In this document: piece after piece, positions 54,125 through 64,000 of the stretch
Layout of the letters: each line of letters begins with the position of its first letter
Numbering within the stretch: the first letter of the stretch is position 1
Assembly (NCBI RefSeq): GCF_028640845.1
Contig: NC_080546.1
Coordinates: 80,983,757-81,047,756, forward strand
Length of the DNA: 64,000 nt
Reading direction: 5' to 3'
From: Ahaetulla prasina
Lineage: Eukaryota > Chordata > Lepidosauria > Squamata > Colubridae
Notes under the pieces: generated by a model
What the model was told of the DNA's origin: nothing
Seen by the model: only the letters and a program-made list of their open reading frames with translations
Database searches by the model: none
Program-made: the position numbers and the translations under genes

Positions 54125-55175
54125 AAAGAACACTACGATCCAAGCTATTCCTGGCTTAATCTTTCCCAGCATGACCCTCAGTTCTTCCAAGGTAAGGGAC
54201 TGCCTCTCCTTCAACTGCCCACAATGCTCTATTCTTCCCCTACCTTTGTCCCCAATCGTGCAGTTCTGGGGCTGTTTGCCACACAGCATAGTGTGGCCAA
54301 CACTATAAACAAATACCTCCATAGACTAATGTAAGGTCCAATATTAATATGTTCAAGCTCATAAATGCCAAACAAGAAACTTAAACAGAGGCTTGAGTAA
54401 AATAGCATTTAATCTTGATTAAGCTTAAATGGTTAGCTGTTCCAAACACATACAAGATATACATGCAGGGAAGAACTACAAACAAGAGAGGGAATCCAAA
54501 TTCCCTTTTATATTCTTTAGGAACGTCATAAACCTCCAATTCTGGCATCTTTGATTTGCAAAGCAATGTCCTCTCTTATACCAAAAAGGTCTTTGTAGTA
54601 TTCTAATTACTACGTTGTAAAAGTCAGTAATGTAATCTAACTCCAGATTTACATCTAGTCATATAATCTAACTACATTGTAAAAGTCAGTGATGTAATCT
54701 AACTCCAGATTTACATCCTTCTGCAGTGTTATCTTTTCCTCCTTTTGTCTTCTCAATTAGCCACTTGGTCCCTTATTAACAGTACAAAAGGTGTGTAGAT
54801 TGCTGACAGTTTCTGTGGGAAACAGAGTGGCATTTTATGGAGGTTTTAGATCTTAATGCAGGATAATGCAGGAAGGATGTACTTTAGTGCAAGCGTATGT
54901 TCTTCATAGGAATAGAGAAAGGAAATACTTTTACAGCAGTATAACGTATGTATACATTTACAATAGAATAAATGTCTATAGAATGATAAGTTTCTGTCTA
55001 TTTATTGCTATTCCCTTCATTTCTCCCTTTTTCTTAAACGATAGAATTCTTTCTATCGTGATGGATATGTTGCAAGAAACAATTAGCAAGTTTCTACTAA
55101 TTCTAGTATTTCAGTATATCGATTCCCTTACACTAACATCAGAACCAAAGGATTTTGCCTATAAACTGGCTTGGG
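54125..55175. other. CNGA1 intron; local 65-bp duplication
   Basis: Mostly unique. GTAAAAGTCAGTRATGTAATC..CTCCAGATTTACATC occurs twice (about 54616-54655 and 54678-54717). No gene seen; an open frame at 54866-55186 has no recognisable content. Confidence 0.45.
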
Positions 55176-55179
55176 TAGT

Positions 55180-55625
55180 AGAATAGAATAGAATAGAATT
55201 TTTATTGGCCAAGTGTGATTGGACACACAAGGAATTTGTCTTGGTGCATATGCTCTCAGTGTACATAAAAGAAAAGATACGTTCATCAAGGTACAACATT
55301 TACAACACAATTGATGGTCAATATATCAATATATATCATAAGGATTGCCAGCAACAAGTTATAGTCATACAGTCATAAATGGAAAGAGATTGGTGATGGG
55401 AACTATGAGACGATTAATAGTAGTGCAGATTCAGTAAATAGTTTGACAGTTTGATAGTTGATGGAATTATTTGTTTAGCAGAGTGATGGCCTTCGGGAAG
55501 AAACTGTTCTTGTGTCTAGTTGTTCTGGTGTGCAGTGCTCTATAGCGTCGTTTTGAGGGTAGGAGTTGAAACAGTTTATGTCCAGGATGCGAGGGGTCTG
55601 TAAATATTTTCACTGTAAATATTTT
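55180..55625 (-). mobile_element. CR1-L3-like LINE 3' end
   Basis: AGAATAGAATAGAATTTTTATTGGCC at left; reverse of the family consensus, ending about 60 bp from a CNGA1 exon. Confidence 0.85.
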
Positions 55626-55682
55626 CAAATATAATGCATTTTAAAAGAAGATGGTTCTGTGTAGAAATTTAAAAGCACTTAC

Positions 55683-55778
55683 TCCTCATTATTTTTCTTC
55701 TCGGGTTTACTTTCATTTTTCTTTTCATCCTTATCTTCCTTGTCCACTGTGTTATTTTTCTTTGTATCACCAGTTTTA
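55683..55778 (-). CDS. CNGA1: CNGA1 exon: Lys/Glu-rich N-terminal tail
   Basis: 96 bp exon (1+93+2), acceptor TTCAG after a T-rich tract, donor GTAAGT. Encodes KTGDTKKNNTVDKEDKDEKK then NESKPEKKNNE, low-complexity charged sequence like the lysine/glutamate-rich cytoplasmic N-terminus of CNGA1. Similarity is compositional only, but both junctions fit in frame (GESN|KTG upstream, EE|GKKEIF downstream). Confidence 0.85.
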
Positions 55779-56139
55779 CTGAAACAAAAAAAAAACACCT
55801 ATTAAAAATAGCAACCTCATCATAAAGTTACTTTTATTCTGTCTTATTTTTGAATTAAAAATTAAAAACGCTCCACAGCTCTGTATACGATGGTTCATGC
55901 TTACTACTTACTGTTGGGAATCTTATGTGTTCATGTTGAATGTATTCCAAATTGGTCTATGACCCCGATAAACTAAACTAACTACAGTCCCATAAAGTAT
56001 TCTGATATTTCTTTCATTCTTTACAGTACTCTATTTTATGCCATCTTTTCTACCTCCTGAATACCTAACAAATTACTCTATAGTCTATTACACACATAAC
56101 TGTTATGGCTACAGATTGTATCATAACAGTCTGATAAAC

Positions 56140-56345
56140 CTGTTGGTTGGGGAATGCCGGGAGTTGAAGTCCACAGATCTTAAACTTGCTAAAGTTGAGA
56201 GATACCGGTCTCTGCAATCTGTAACTGTTCTTTATTAAGTCCTGATTCATAATGAAAATGCTGACTCTGTATGCCGCTTAGAGAGGTCTGTAAAGTACTG
56301 TGAAGCGGTATATAAGTCTACATGCTAATGCTGTTGCTATCTATG
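56140..56345 (+). mobile_element. M4 MITE half plus ACA-Sauria SINE tail
   Basis: 56140-56215 GGTTGGGGAATGCCGGGAGT..TAAAGTTGAGA is half of an M4 element. 56255-56345 is the SINE tail TGCTGACTCTGTATGCCGC..GCTGTTGCTAT. Confidence 0.6.
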
Positions 56346-56394
56346 TGGTCCCTAAGAATCACAATGATGATAAAACCACTCAGTGAAAACCTAG

Positions 56395-56873
56395 TGTCAG
56401 GCTGCCTCTGATTATATCTAGGAAAGAATACACCTTGACTTCATTTGCAAATAAAGAAAAGTACTTTTACTAGTTACATCTGGAGAGCAGCAGTTCTAAG
56501 TTGAATCTGAGACAGAATATGGCTGACAATCTGTATCACCCTATTCCTCCCTCCTCTTCCCCAAAAGGTCATCAGGTCTGGTCCAATGCCAGCTCCTTCC
56601 CGGGGTCCCGTGGTAATCTTCTTCCGCAGGTCTCCGGTTGTCAATCAAATCAGGAATGCAATGTCCGTTAGAGTTCGCGCTCAAACATTCCTGTTGAATT
56701 CAAAACATTAATCTCCCCTCCCACCTTAATTATGTCAGTCCGACACTCTTAAAGGCCCCTCTCTACTTAAGTTGAATCCAATAGCTATTTACATTAGAAA
56801 TACAATCCCATTCTATCTAACAACTGAATATAAGGAGTACAAAGAGATACGAAGTTTGGAGTGGAGGCTGACA
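56395..56873. mobile_element. Solo LTR with CCTAG target duplication
   Basis: TGTCAG ... CTGACA ends, flanked by CCTAG at 56390-56394 and 56874-56878. 479 bp. Confidence 0.8.
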
Positions 56874-57041
56874 CCTAGGAACTGTGACATTAACCCAAAT
56901 TTATAGATTACATGGGATTACAATATACATGTTACATTGTAAACCACTCCAAGTTGCCTTGAACTGCGGGATAGATAGCATTTGAATTGAATGAATGAAT
57001 AAATAAATAAATAAATAAATTCATGCACTCCCACATCTTAC

Positions 57042-57163
57042 TTGCTTTCACCATCCTCCACATTTTCAAGACTTTCCTTTTTACTATGGCTGGCTAAATT
57101 ACGAGGGTCTGAATCTGAGTGTTGAGTTTCACTCTCCCTCATCCTTGTGATATAATCTGTTAT
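57042..57163 (-). CDS. CNGA1: CNGA1 exon: N-terminal cytoplasmic region
   Basis: 122 bp exon, acceptor TTCAG, donor GTAAGA, 40 codons plus two bases. Encodes ITDYITRMRESETQHSDSDP then RNLASHSKKESLENVEDGES. Resembles the early cytoplasmic part of CNGA1 only loosely (acidic/Ser-rich after an RRM-like segment). Phase 0 at its start means a preceding exon must end on a codon boundary. Assignment rests on position, splice sites and phase more than on sequence identity. Confidence 0.75.
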
Positions 57164-57580
57164 CTGAAACAGAGCGAGAGAGACAAAAATATCTTCAAAA
57201 GTGGACCAACACTTTGTAACAAAGCTTTGTTTATAATGATATATGGAAAAAGTCCATCCCTTCTCTGGCAGGCCCAGCGGCTTAACCAAAGTATTATTTG
57301 TTTGTTTGTTTGTTTTCCTTATTTATCCATACCACCAAATACCAAGATCTCTCAGCAGTTTGCATTAAAAAAAGAAAAATTAAAATCTGAGGTATTAAAA
57401 AAATATTTTAAACCACCATTTAAAACAATGGTTAAAAGCCTGCTTTAAAAAGGTGTGTTTTTGAGCTTTTAAAAAAGTCAGAGAAAACACATGAGGTGTG
57501 CAGGGTATTGAAATGGGGCATCTGTTGAGGACCTGTATACTGCACGAGCCAGAAAGAGGGGTGTGAAAATATCTACAGAC

Positions 57581-57824
57581 CCGTGGTGAAATTTAATTTT
57601 TTTTACTACCGGTTCTGTGGGCGTGGCTTGGTGGGCGTGGCAGGGAAAGGATGCTGCAAAATCCCTATTTCCTCCCCACTCCTAGGCGAAGGATATTGCA
57701 AAATCTCCATTCCCACCCCACTCTGGGATCAGCCAGAGGTGGTATTTGCCGGTTCTTCAAACTACTCAAAATTTCTGCTACCAGTTCTCCAGAACCTGTC
57801 AGAACCTGCTGGATTTCACCCCTG
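57581..57824. mobile_element. hAT-like MITE, family M3, with 8-bp target duplication
   Basis: GTGGTGAAATTTAAT ... GGATTTCACCCCTG, flanked by CTACAGAC at 57573-57580 and 57825-57832. The exact 8-bp duplication assigns family M3 to hAT-type transposition. Confidence 0.85.
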
Positions 57825-57984
57825 CTACAGACCCCTCGCATCCTAGACATAAACAATTTCAACTTCTACCCTCAAAACAACACTATAGGGCACTGAATGT
57901 CAGCACAACCAGACAGTATTTTTCCCTCATGCCATCACTCTGCTGAATAACTCATTCCCACAACACTGTCAAACTATCTAAGGT

Positions 57985-58340
57985 AAAGATAAAGGTTCCC
58001 CTCGCACATACGTGCTAGTCGTTGCCGACTCTAGGGGGCGGTGCTCATCTTCGTTTCAAAGCCGAAGAGCCAGCGCTGTTCGAAGACGTCTCCATGGTCA
58101 TGTGGCCGGCATGACTCAATGCCAAGGGCGCACGGAACGCTGTTCCCTTCCCACCAAAGGTGGTCCCTATTTTTTCTACTTGCATTTTTTACGTACTTTC
58201 GAACTGCTAGGTTGGCAGAAGCTGGGACAAGTAACGGGAGCTCACCCCGTTACACGGCAGCACCAGGGATTCGAACCGCTGAGCTGCTGACCTTTCGATC
58301 GACAAGCTCAACGTCCTAGCCCCTGAGCCACCACGTCCCT
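57985..58340 (-). mobile_element. tRNA-derived SINE, family B
   Basis: GGTAAAGATAAAGGTTCCCC at left; GGGATTCGAACCGC (B box reversed) and CCTGAGCCACCACGTCCC at right. Confidence 0.8.
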
Positions 58341-58810
58341 TTTGTCTATCTAGAAAGGCAGTATTACCATCATTATTCTCATCTTCCCTATTCCCTATTT
58401 CCTTATCTTCTTATGACTATAACTTTGTTGCTTGAATCTTACACTTTATATTGTTTACTTAGTATCCAAGTATGATTTAATAAATAAATTTGAATAAATA
58501 ATAACAATAGTTACTCCCCATGGTTATTGGCCCATTAGGTGCCCTGGTGGACACCACTTTAAAAAATCCGCTGTCTGTGACAAAATGTCCATCTGACAAT
58601 TACAAAGGCCACACCGCTTGATCTACACATATACAACATCCATGCATTACGGGTTCCTAGGTTCTTGGGAGGAACTCGATGCATACAAAGGCCAATATTG
58701 GCCAAGAAACCAGCAATAGTGATTTCACATTTTTGTATATATAATAGTCTAATATCTTTGGATTAGATATCAAGGCATACAACATGGTACAATAATCCGA
58801 CTCAGAAATG

Positions 58811-59284
58811 TGTTGTGTCTCGTCCGATCTCACCACAGCCGGGGCCTTCTTATCTGCTTCCGAACACGGAGGAATGTCCTAGTATGCCTCCAGCCCCCAG
58901 CTCTGGCTCCATGCCTAGGCAAACAGAGCAACTAGACCCCTCCCCCTCCTCCACAGCATGTGAGCCTGAGGGAGGTCAATTGCCAACAGCTGCAGACTGG
59001 AGTGACCCTCGCGTCAGAAGACTTGATAGACGGAGGCAACAGAAGAAAGGGAGGGGCAGGCCTGGATAAGTGCTGAGTCATGGAGCCACACCCCATGGCC
59101 TATATAAAGGGACCTGCTTTCTGGCATTCTCTGAGTCAGGCAAAGTCTAAACATATCTTGCTGAAGTCACTTTCTGGTCTCCTGCCTGCCCTGAGGACTT
59201 TGCTAGGACTTTGGCAGAGCTGCAGAGGCACGCCTGATTCGGATTTCCCTGACCCGGCCGTCAGCGGAGGAGTGGGACACGACA
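58811..59284 (+). mobile_element. Solo LTR with AAATG target duplication
   Basis: TGTTGTGTCTCGTCC ... GGGACACGACA, flanked by AAATG at 58806-58810 and 59285-59289. TATA-like TATATAAAGG at 59100. Confidence 0.88.
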
Positions 59285-59604
59285 AAATGACAGAAAATAC
59301 AGCACAGTTTTACAATCTCTTTTTTTCCAGTTACATATCAACAAGATCTTACGAAGCACCATCTAGGAAACCATCAAGTAATCCAGATATACAAGCTGAT
59401 GATCCGTTACCTTCTGGGAGACGATAACTCCGTTCAAAGCACACTAAGAACTACGGTACTACCTTTCTGGAATTGAGACTCATCATGATGACACAGTGCT
59501 GGAAACTATATGGATTTTGATGGGTGAAAAGTGAATCAAAGACAGAATCCCAACAGTTATTTTTGCCACAGAAACCAATTATATATGAGTTAACGGTGTG
59601 CGGC

Positions 59605-60190
59605 GGCAGCCAAAAAAGCCAGCGCAATTCTAAATTGCATTAACAGAGGGATACAATCAAGAACAAGCGAGGTACTAATACCGCTCTATAAAACCTTAGT
59701 AAGACCACACCTAGAATGCTGCATCCAGTTTTGGCCACCACACTATAAAAAAAGAAATTGAGTGCAGATAAGAGCAACGGGATGATTACGGGACTGGAGA
59801 CTAAAACATATGAAGAACAGTTACAGGAACTGGGCATGGCTAGTCTAGTGAAGAGAAGAACCAGAGCTGACATGATAGCAGTGTTCCAATATTTGAAGGG
59901 CTGCCACAGAGAGGAAGGGGTCAAGCTATTTTCCAAGGCCAGACAAGGAATAATGGATGGAAATTGATCAAGGAGAGATTCAACCTAGAAATAAGGAGAA
60001 ATATTTTGACAGTGAGGTCAGTCCACCAATGGAACAGAAGTTGCCTTTGGTAGTTGTGGGAACTTCATTGCTGGAGGCCTTCAAGAAGAGACTGGACTGC
60101 CATTTGTCAGAAATGGTGTAGGGTCTCCGGCTTCGCCAGGGGGTTGGACTAGATGACCTACGAGGTCCCTTCCAGCTCTGTTAATCTGTT
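59605..60190 (+). mobile_element. CR1 LINE 3' end
   Basis: ALVRPHLECCIQFW-like frame, KRRTRADMIAVFQYLKGC, then 3' end GGACTAGATGACCTACGAGG and TCCCTTCCAGCTCTGTTA. Confidence 0.85.
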
Positions 60191-60419
60191 ATATTGCTCT
60201 GGACATGCCAAGAAAGACCCAGTGTTTAACTGGTGTGTTTGGGTGTGCGTGCGCACTCCTAGAGAGAGATCCAAAGGAACAATCATTTCAATTTCATGTT
60301 GACATAATGCCTATAATTCTGTTGAGGAACCATAAATGTCTGGCAGTATAACAACATGTGCTTTCTAATCAGACTTTGTACTTTAGCTAAAGTGTGCTTG
60401 TGTGTATGCGTGTGTGTGC

Positions 60420-60690
60420 GACGACTTGGCAGTTAAAGATGCTGAGCTTATCAGCTGGAAAGCTGACAGCCCAGGTCGAAAATCGAGTGTCACATGATGG
60501 GGTGAGTTCCCGTTGCTTGGTCCAGCTCCTGCCTACCTAGCAGTTTGAAACCATGCAATTGCGAGCAGATAAATAGGTACCACTTGGATGGGAAGGTAAA
60601 AGCGCTCTGTGGGGCTTGACATATAGTCATGCAGGCCATGTGACCATGGACATGTCTTCGGACAATGCGAGCTCCCTCAGCTAAGAAAGT
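60420..60690 (+). mobile_element. Older tRNA-derived SINE, family B-like
   Basis: AAGATGCTGAGCTTATCAGC, GTCCAGCTCCTGCCTACCTAG, GGGAAGGTAAAAGCG and CCATGTGACCATGGACATG. Confidence 0.6.
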
Positions 60691-60699
60691 TCATCGGAT

Positions 60700-61190
60700 A
60701 AGACTGTAACCTTTAGCATTTCTTTTTACTTTAGCTAAAATGTCTGACATTAAAACAAAGCCTGACGTAAGTCAGCGCAAACATGATCCAGCAAATTGAA
60801 ATCAGATCCAACTGATTTTCACGGAAGCCATAAAAGCATTCTCCCACCGAAAGCAACGGTATTTATGAAACAGTTCTATACCCACTTATGTAGATGTAAC
60901 TTAACTCAGGGCCCTGCCTCTGACTAGAGATGCACAGAACTGCACTTATAAGAAAGACTAAATGTTCCTTGACGTAGAGGTTATGTACTAAGAACAAGGC
61001 AAGCTTCAAAAACCAAGAAAGACAGGTTGCAAATTTTTCAAAGCAGATTTATTTATTGTACCTCTCCTTTAGACAGAAATCTTGCCAAACTAAAGCAGGC
61101 TATTTGCACCATAAAGTGGGAACTATTGTGAAGGAGCTGCCTTCATCCTTTTTCTCTCACACAAACTAAACTGCATTTTCTCTCTGGAAT
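60700..61190. other. Stretch with no recognised features
   Basis: Unique sequence, no ORF, exon or repeat supported. Confidence 0.35.
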
Positions 61191-61195
61191 GCATT

Positions 61196-61740
61196 TGTTG
61201 TGCCTCGTCCTCCCTTCTCTCCTCAGCCGGGGCCCTCCCATCTCCTCCTGGGCCTGCTATCAGACTCGGAGTCTGATAATGAAGATGAACGGCCTGTCAT
61301 GCCTCCAGCCCCCGGGTCTGCCCCATGTCCGGACAGGACATGCCCGGACAGAACAAACAAATCTCACTCCTACAGCATGTGAGCAGGGAGCCAGCCACAT
61401 GCTGGAATTACCGACAGCAGATCTAGCTGAAGAGAATTTACAGTGGGAGGATCCTCGCTTCCGGAGATCTGAGAGGCGACGCCAGCAGAAGGAAGGGAGA
61501 GGCAGGCCTGGATAAATGCTGAGCCATGGAGCCACACCCCACAGCCTATATAAAGGACCTGCTTTTGGCATTCCAACTTTGAGTCAAGCAAAGTCTCCTC
61601 TAGTTTGTTGAAGTCACAACTTGGACTCCTGCCTGCCCTGAGAAACCTGGAAGGAATTTGGCAAAGCTGCAGAGGCTTCGTTGCCACGCTTGATAGGGAC
61701 TTCCTAGACCCGGTCGTCGGAGGGGGAGGGGGACACGACA
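61196..61740 (+). mobile_element. Solo LTR with GCATT target duplication
   Basis: TGTTGTGCCTCGTCC ... GGGGACACGACA, flanked by GCATT at 61191-61195 and 61741-61745. Related to 58811-59284 but more diverged. Confidence 0.87.
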
Positions 61741-61745
61741 GCATT

Positions 61746-62310
61746 GCCTCCTTCCTGGGAATCCAGACTACATTCCATTACAGAAAGTATGGTAGACGGG
61801 CATCAACTAAATGCAAGTAGGTTTCAACCTCACTCTATAAAAACATTGGGTTGGTATTTCACTCCATGTCACGGGAATTTTTAGGCAGCAAACCTAAACC
61901 AAGCAATAATCCCCATAAACACAGTTGGAACACAAATAAGCAAGAATTCAAATACATTTGCATTTAGATGGATTATGCAAAAACTGATATTAATCTTCTG
62001 TTTCCAGAAGATCGTTATACATTTATGAATAAACAGAGGTTTTGCAGCTCAGATGCAGTTCTAATTTTGCATTCATAACCTCTACCATAAAAAAATATAT
62101 TTTTGCACAATATATTAAAAAAATAAAAACAAGCGTCCCTTCTTTTTGTGACTTGTAATTTCCACATTTCTTTCTTCCAAGAAACAGTTAGCAACTTTAC
62201 TCAATCACACATATTAGCACTGTCTTTTTTCCCCTTCCGCTGACCGTTCCCAAATTCCGTCTATTCATTCATAGCAGGCTGAATTTTAAACCAAGTTAAA
62301 TGAAGTAGAG
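61746..62310. other. Stretch with no recognised features
   Basis: AT-rich unique sequence. Confidence 0.35.
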
Positions 62311-62311
62311 G

Positions 62312-62680
62312 TAGCCCTCAATTTACAATAGTTCGTTTAGTGACCGTTTGAAGTTAAAATGGCACCGGGGAAAAAAATGACGGATTTTCACACCTATGAC
62401 CGCATCCCCAGGGTCACATGATCAAAATTCAGATACCCGGCAACTGACTCACAGTGTCCCAGGGTCACGTGATCACCTTTTTGTGACCTTCTGACAAGCA
62501 AAGTCAATGGGGAAGCCAGATTCACTTAACAACCGTGTTGTTAACTTAACAACCGCAGCGATCCACTTAACAACGGTGGCAAGAAAAGTCGTAAAAATGG
62601 GACAAAACACACTTCACGACTGTCTCTCTCAGCCACAGAAATCTTGGGCTCAGCTGTGGTCGTAAGTCGAGGATTACATA
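62312..62680 (-). mobile_element. Family M1 DNA element
   Basis: GGTAGCCCTCAATTTACAAT ... GTGGTCGTAAGTCGAGGATTAC. Confidence 0.75.
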
Positions 62681-63119
62681 TAAACCGTAAACACCAACCT
62701 TGTTTCTTCCTCTGCGCTGTAATAAATCCAAAGCGATCATGAAATCTTCAATCTTCCATTGAAGAATAAACCTATAATAAAGTAGCTGGGGGTAAAATAA
62801 ATGAGCTGTCGCGGAGAAAGGATTCCAATATCGCTGTTGGCGATACAATGGAATTAGGCTGCAGCCCCGCTTACCTTGGAAATGTAATCTGCAAATGTAA
62901 TGAAAGAAATCCTTTAAGTCCCCATACCACGGCAACCACACACATAATGGGAATTAGGAATCAAATAAGGGCCAATAAAATAAACCTATAATAAATATTG
63001 ACGTCAGGTTTGGAAATGTCCTCCAAATCCAGATTGTGGCTGAAATACGTGAGTGACAGTCACACATTTTCAGAAGGGAGAGGTAAGTTCTTTCGTTGAA
63101 ATCTTACTGTACTTTTAAA

Positions 63120-63272
63120 GCAGGGGTCTCCAACCTTGGTCCCTTTGAGACTTGTGGACTTCAACTCCCAGAATTCCTCAGCCAGCTTTGCTTTGCTGGC
63201 TTTGCTGGCTGACGGACTCTGGGAGCTGGAGTCCACAAGTCTTAAAGGGACCAAGGTTGGAGACCCCTGCTT
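63120..63272. repeat. Foldback MITE, family M4, near-perfect
   Basis: AGCAGGGGTCTCCAACCTTG ... CAAGGTTGGAGACCCCTGCT; arms of about 65 bp. Confidence 0.85.
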
Positions 63273-63329
63273 TAAACACAGGACAAACTCAGATTTTTTT
63301 ACTGGTTTTTTTCTCTCCTTTTATAGAGG

Positions 63330-63780
63330 AATATACCGTATTTTTCAGACTATCTGGGCTATAAGATAAGGGGGCGTGCACAACCGCACCAGCGTGTCTA
63401 CCGTCCCTGTCCTGCTGTTCCCAATTATATGTAATCATTCTGTGTGTTTATGGCTATGTTTTGCCTATTTTTATTTATTTATAAGATGCACATTCGCTTT
63501 AGAGGAGGAAAACAAGAAAAAAAAAACTGCCTCAGCTTCCGCCGTCTGTTCACTGCAGCAGGTTCGCCACAGTCCGGACCATTTACCGCCGCTGCGGCCC
63601 GTTCACCGCTGCCTGTTTGCCACAGCCCCTTTCGCCACCATTGTGGCTCGTTTGGGCGATAGATGGCGGCGATTCCTGCCACCTAGAACAGCTGATCGGC
63701 GCCGCACCAACCTCCCTCCCCCCTACTACTTTTCACTGGGTGGGGGGGAAGTGTGTCTTACAGTCTGAAAAATACGGGTA
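63330..63780. mobile_element. 'ACCGTATTTTT' TIR element with LINE scrap inside
   Basis: ATACCGTATTTTTCAGACTA ... TACAGTCTGAAAAATACGG. Between 63370 and 63470 a scrap matches the 3' UTR of the Jockey-superfamily LINE (GGGGCGTGCACAACCGCACC). Confidence 0.65.
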
Positions 63781-63809
63781 CTTCTTGTTGCTATTTCAAG
63801 CAGCACCTC

Positions 63810-64000
63810 TATAACTGTCTGATTCGGTTCTGCAACCCAACAAGAAAAATACAGACTTCAGAGGATAATTAGAACTGCAGAAAAAATAATTGCTACCAAC
63901 CTGCCTTCCATTGAGGACCTGTATACTGCACGAATCAAGAAGAGGGCCGTGAAAATATTTGCAGATCCCTCGCATCCTGGACATAAACTGTTTCAACTCC
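63810..64000 (+). mobile_element. CR1-L3-like LINE, running off the window
   Basis: TAACTGTCTGATTCGGTTCTGC through GGACATAAACTGTTTCAACTCC; same frame as 19965-20770. Confidence 0.8.

Larger units (their letters stand above)
45587..57163 (-). other. CNGA1: CNGA1 locus, recognised part
   Basis: Gene-level entry. Five exons on the minus strand (57042-57163, 55683-55778, 52827-52934, 49690-49796, 45587-46983) join in frame to 609 codons plus stop. They encode a cyclic-nucleotide-gated channel alpha subunit: charged cytoplasmic N-terminus, S1-S6, pore, C-linker, cyclic-nucleotide-binding domain and C-terminal coiled coil. Residues such as PTDLLYF and the LEQGLLVKE block favour CNGA1 (rod) over CNGA2/CNGA3. 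Mammalian CNGA1 is about 690 residues, so some N-terminal codons remain unlocated upstream. Order and strand relative to NFXL1 agree with human 4p12. Confidence 0.93.
57525..58500 (+). mobile_element. CR1-L3-like LINE 3' end with two nested insertions
   Basis: Split into 57525-57580, 57825-57980 and 58345-58500 by the M3 MITE and by SINE-B. Confidence 0.82.

Noticed and set aside
54866..55186. Plus-strand 106-codon ORF rich in hydrophobic residues
   Set aside because: AT-rich composition gives such frames by chance; it lacks domains and overlaps a reverse CR1-L3 end.
59290..59427. Plus-strand exon-like stretch after a T-rich tract and CAG, ending at a stop
   Set aside because: Only about 30 codons, no match to a known protein, and no plus-strand gene expected here; likely chance.

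Overview
This window is vertebrate nuclear DNA from a squamate reptile, most likely a snake. The evidence is spliced genes with GT-AG introns, ACA-Sauria-type and other tRNA-derived SINEs, and many CR1-family LINE 3' ends that run straight into (ATTCT)n arrays. That LINE/microsatellite association has been described for snake CR1-L3 elements. There are no prokaryotic genes, CRISPR arrays or operons.

Two protein-coding genes are present, both on the minus strand. NFXL1 (NF-X1-type zinc finger, RING-containing) starts in a CpG-rich promoter near 31.8-32.2 kb and runs leftward off the window at position 1. Eleven consecutive coding exons (about 490 codons, the N-terminal half) can be joined in perfect phase: 31653-31800, 27715-27897, 25414-25523, 22841-22974, 19750-19928, 13999-14160 (or 16724-16885), 12695-12795, 9777-9891, 8553-8677, then 123 bp and 91 bp exons that exist in several copies. 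CNGA1 (rod-type cyclic-nucleotide-gated channel alpha subunit) ends at 45587. It has five recognisable coding exons up to 57163; its extreme N-terminus was not found. The order NFXL1 - CNGA1, both in the same orientation, matches my knowledge of human 4p12.

The most striking feature is repeated tandem exon duplication inside NFXL1. Exon 6 (162 bp, phase 1-1) lies in a 2.7 kb tandem duplication (13932-16656 / 16657-19364) whose breakpoints share ACAGAG. Exon 10 (123 bp, phase 0-0) is present three times within 2.7 kb. Exon 11 (91 bp) is present twice. Copies of each exon read as identical, and all carry intact splice sites. Exons 6 and 10 are frame-neutral, so extra copies could lengthen the zinc-finger array without breaking the frame. 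Assembly error (haplotype duplication) is the main alternative.

The rest is intron or intergenic DNA packed with mobile elements. These include CR1-L3-like, CR1, L2-like and Jockey-superfamily LINEs (one long copy at about 37.56-40.63 kb), several SINE families, and solo LTRs (three with exact 5-bp target-site duplications flanking TG...CA ends: GGAAG, AAATG, GCATT; a fourth with CCTAG). There are also hAT-like MITEs, foldback elements, a Tc1/mariner remnant, and two copies of a non-autonomous element carrying a coiled-coil coding fragment. The NFXL1 promoter contains a threefold 98-99 bp repeat, each unit with ZNF143-like, ETS-like and YY1-like sites.
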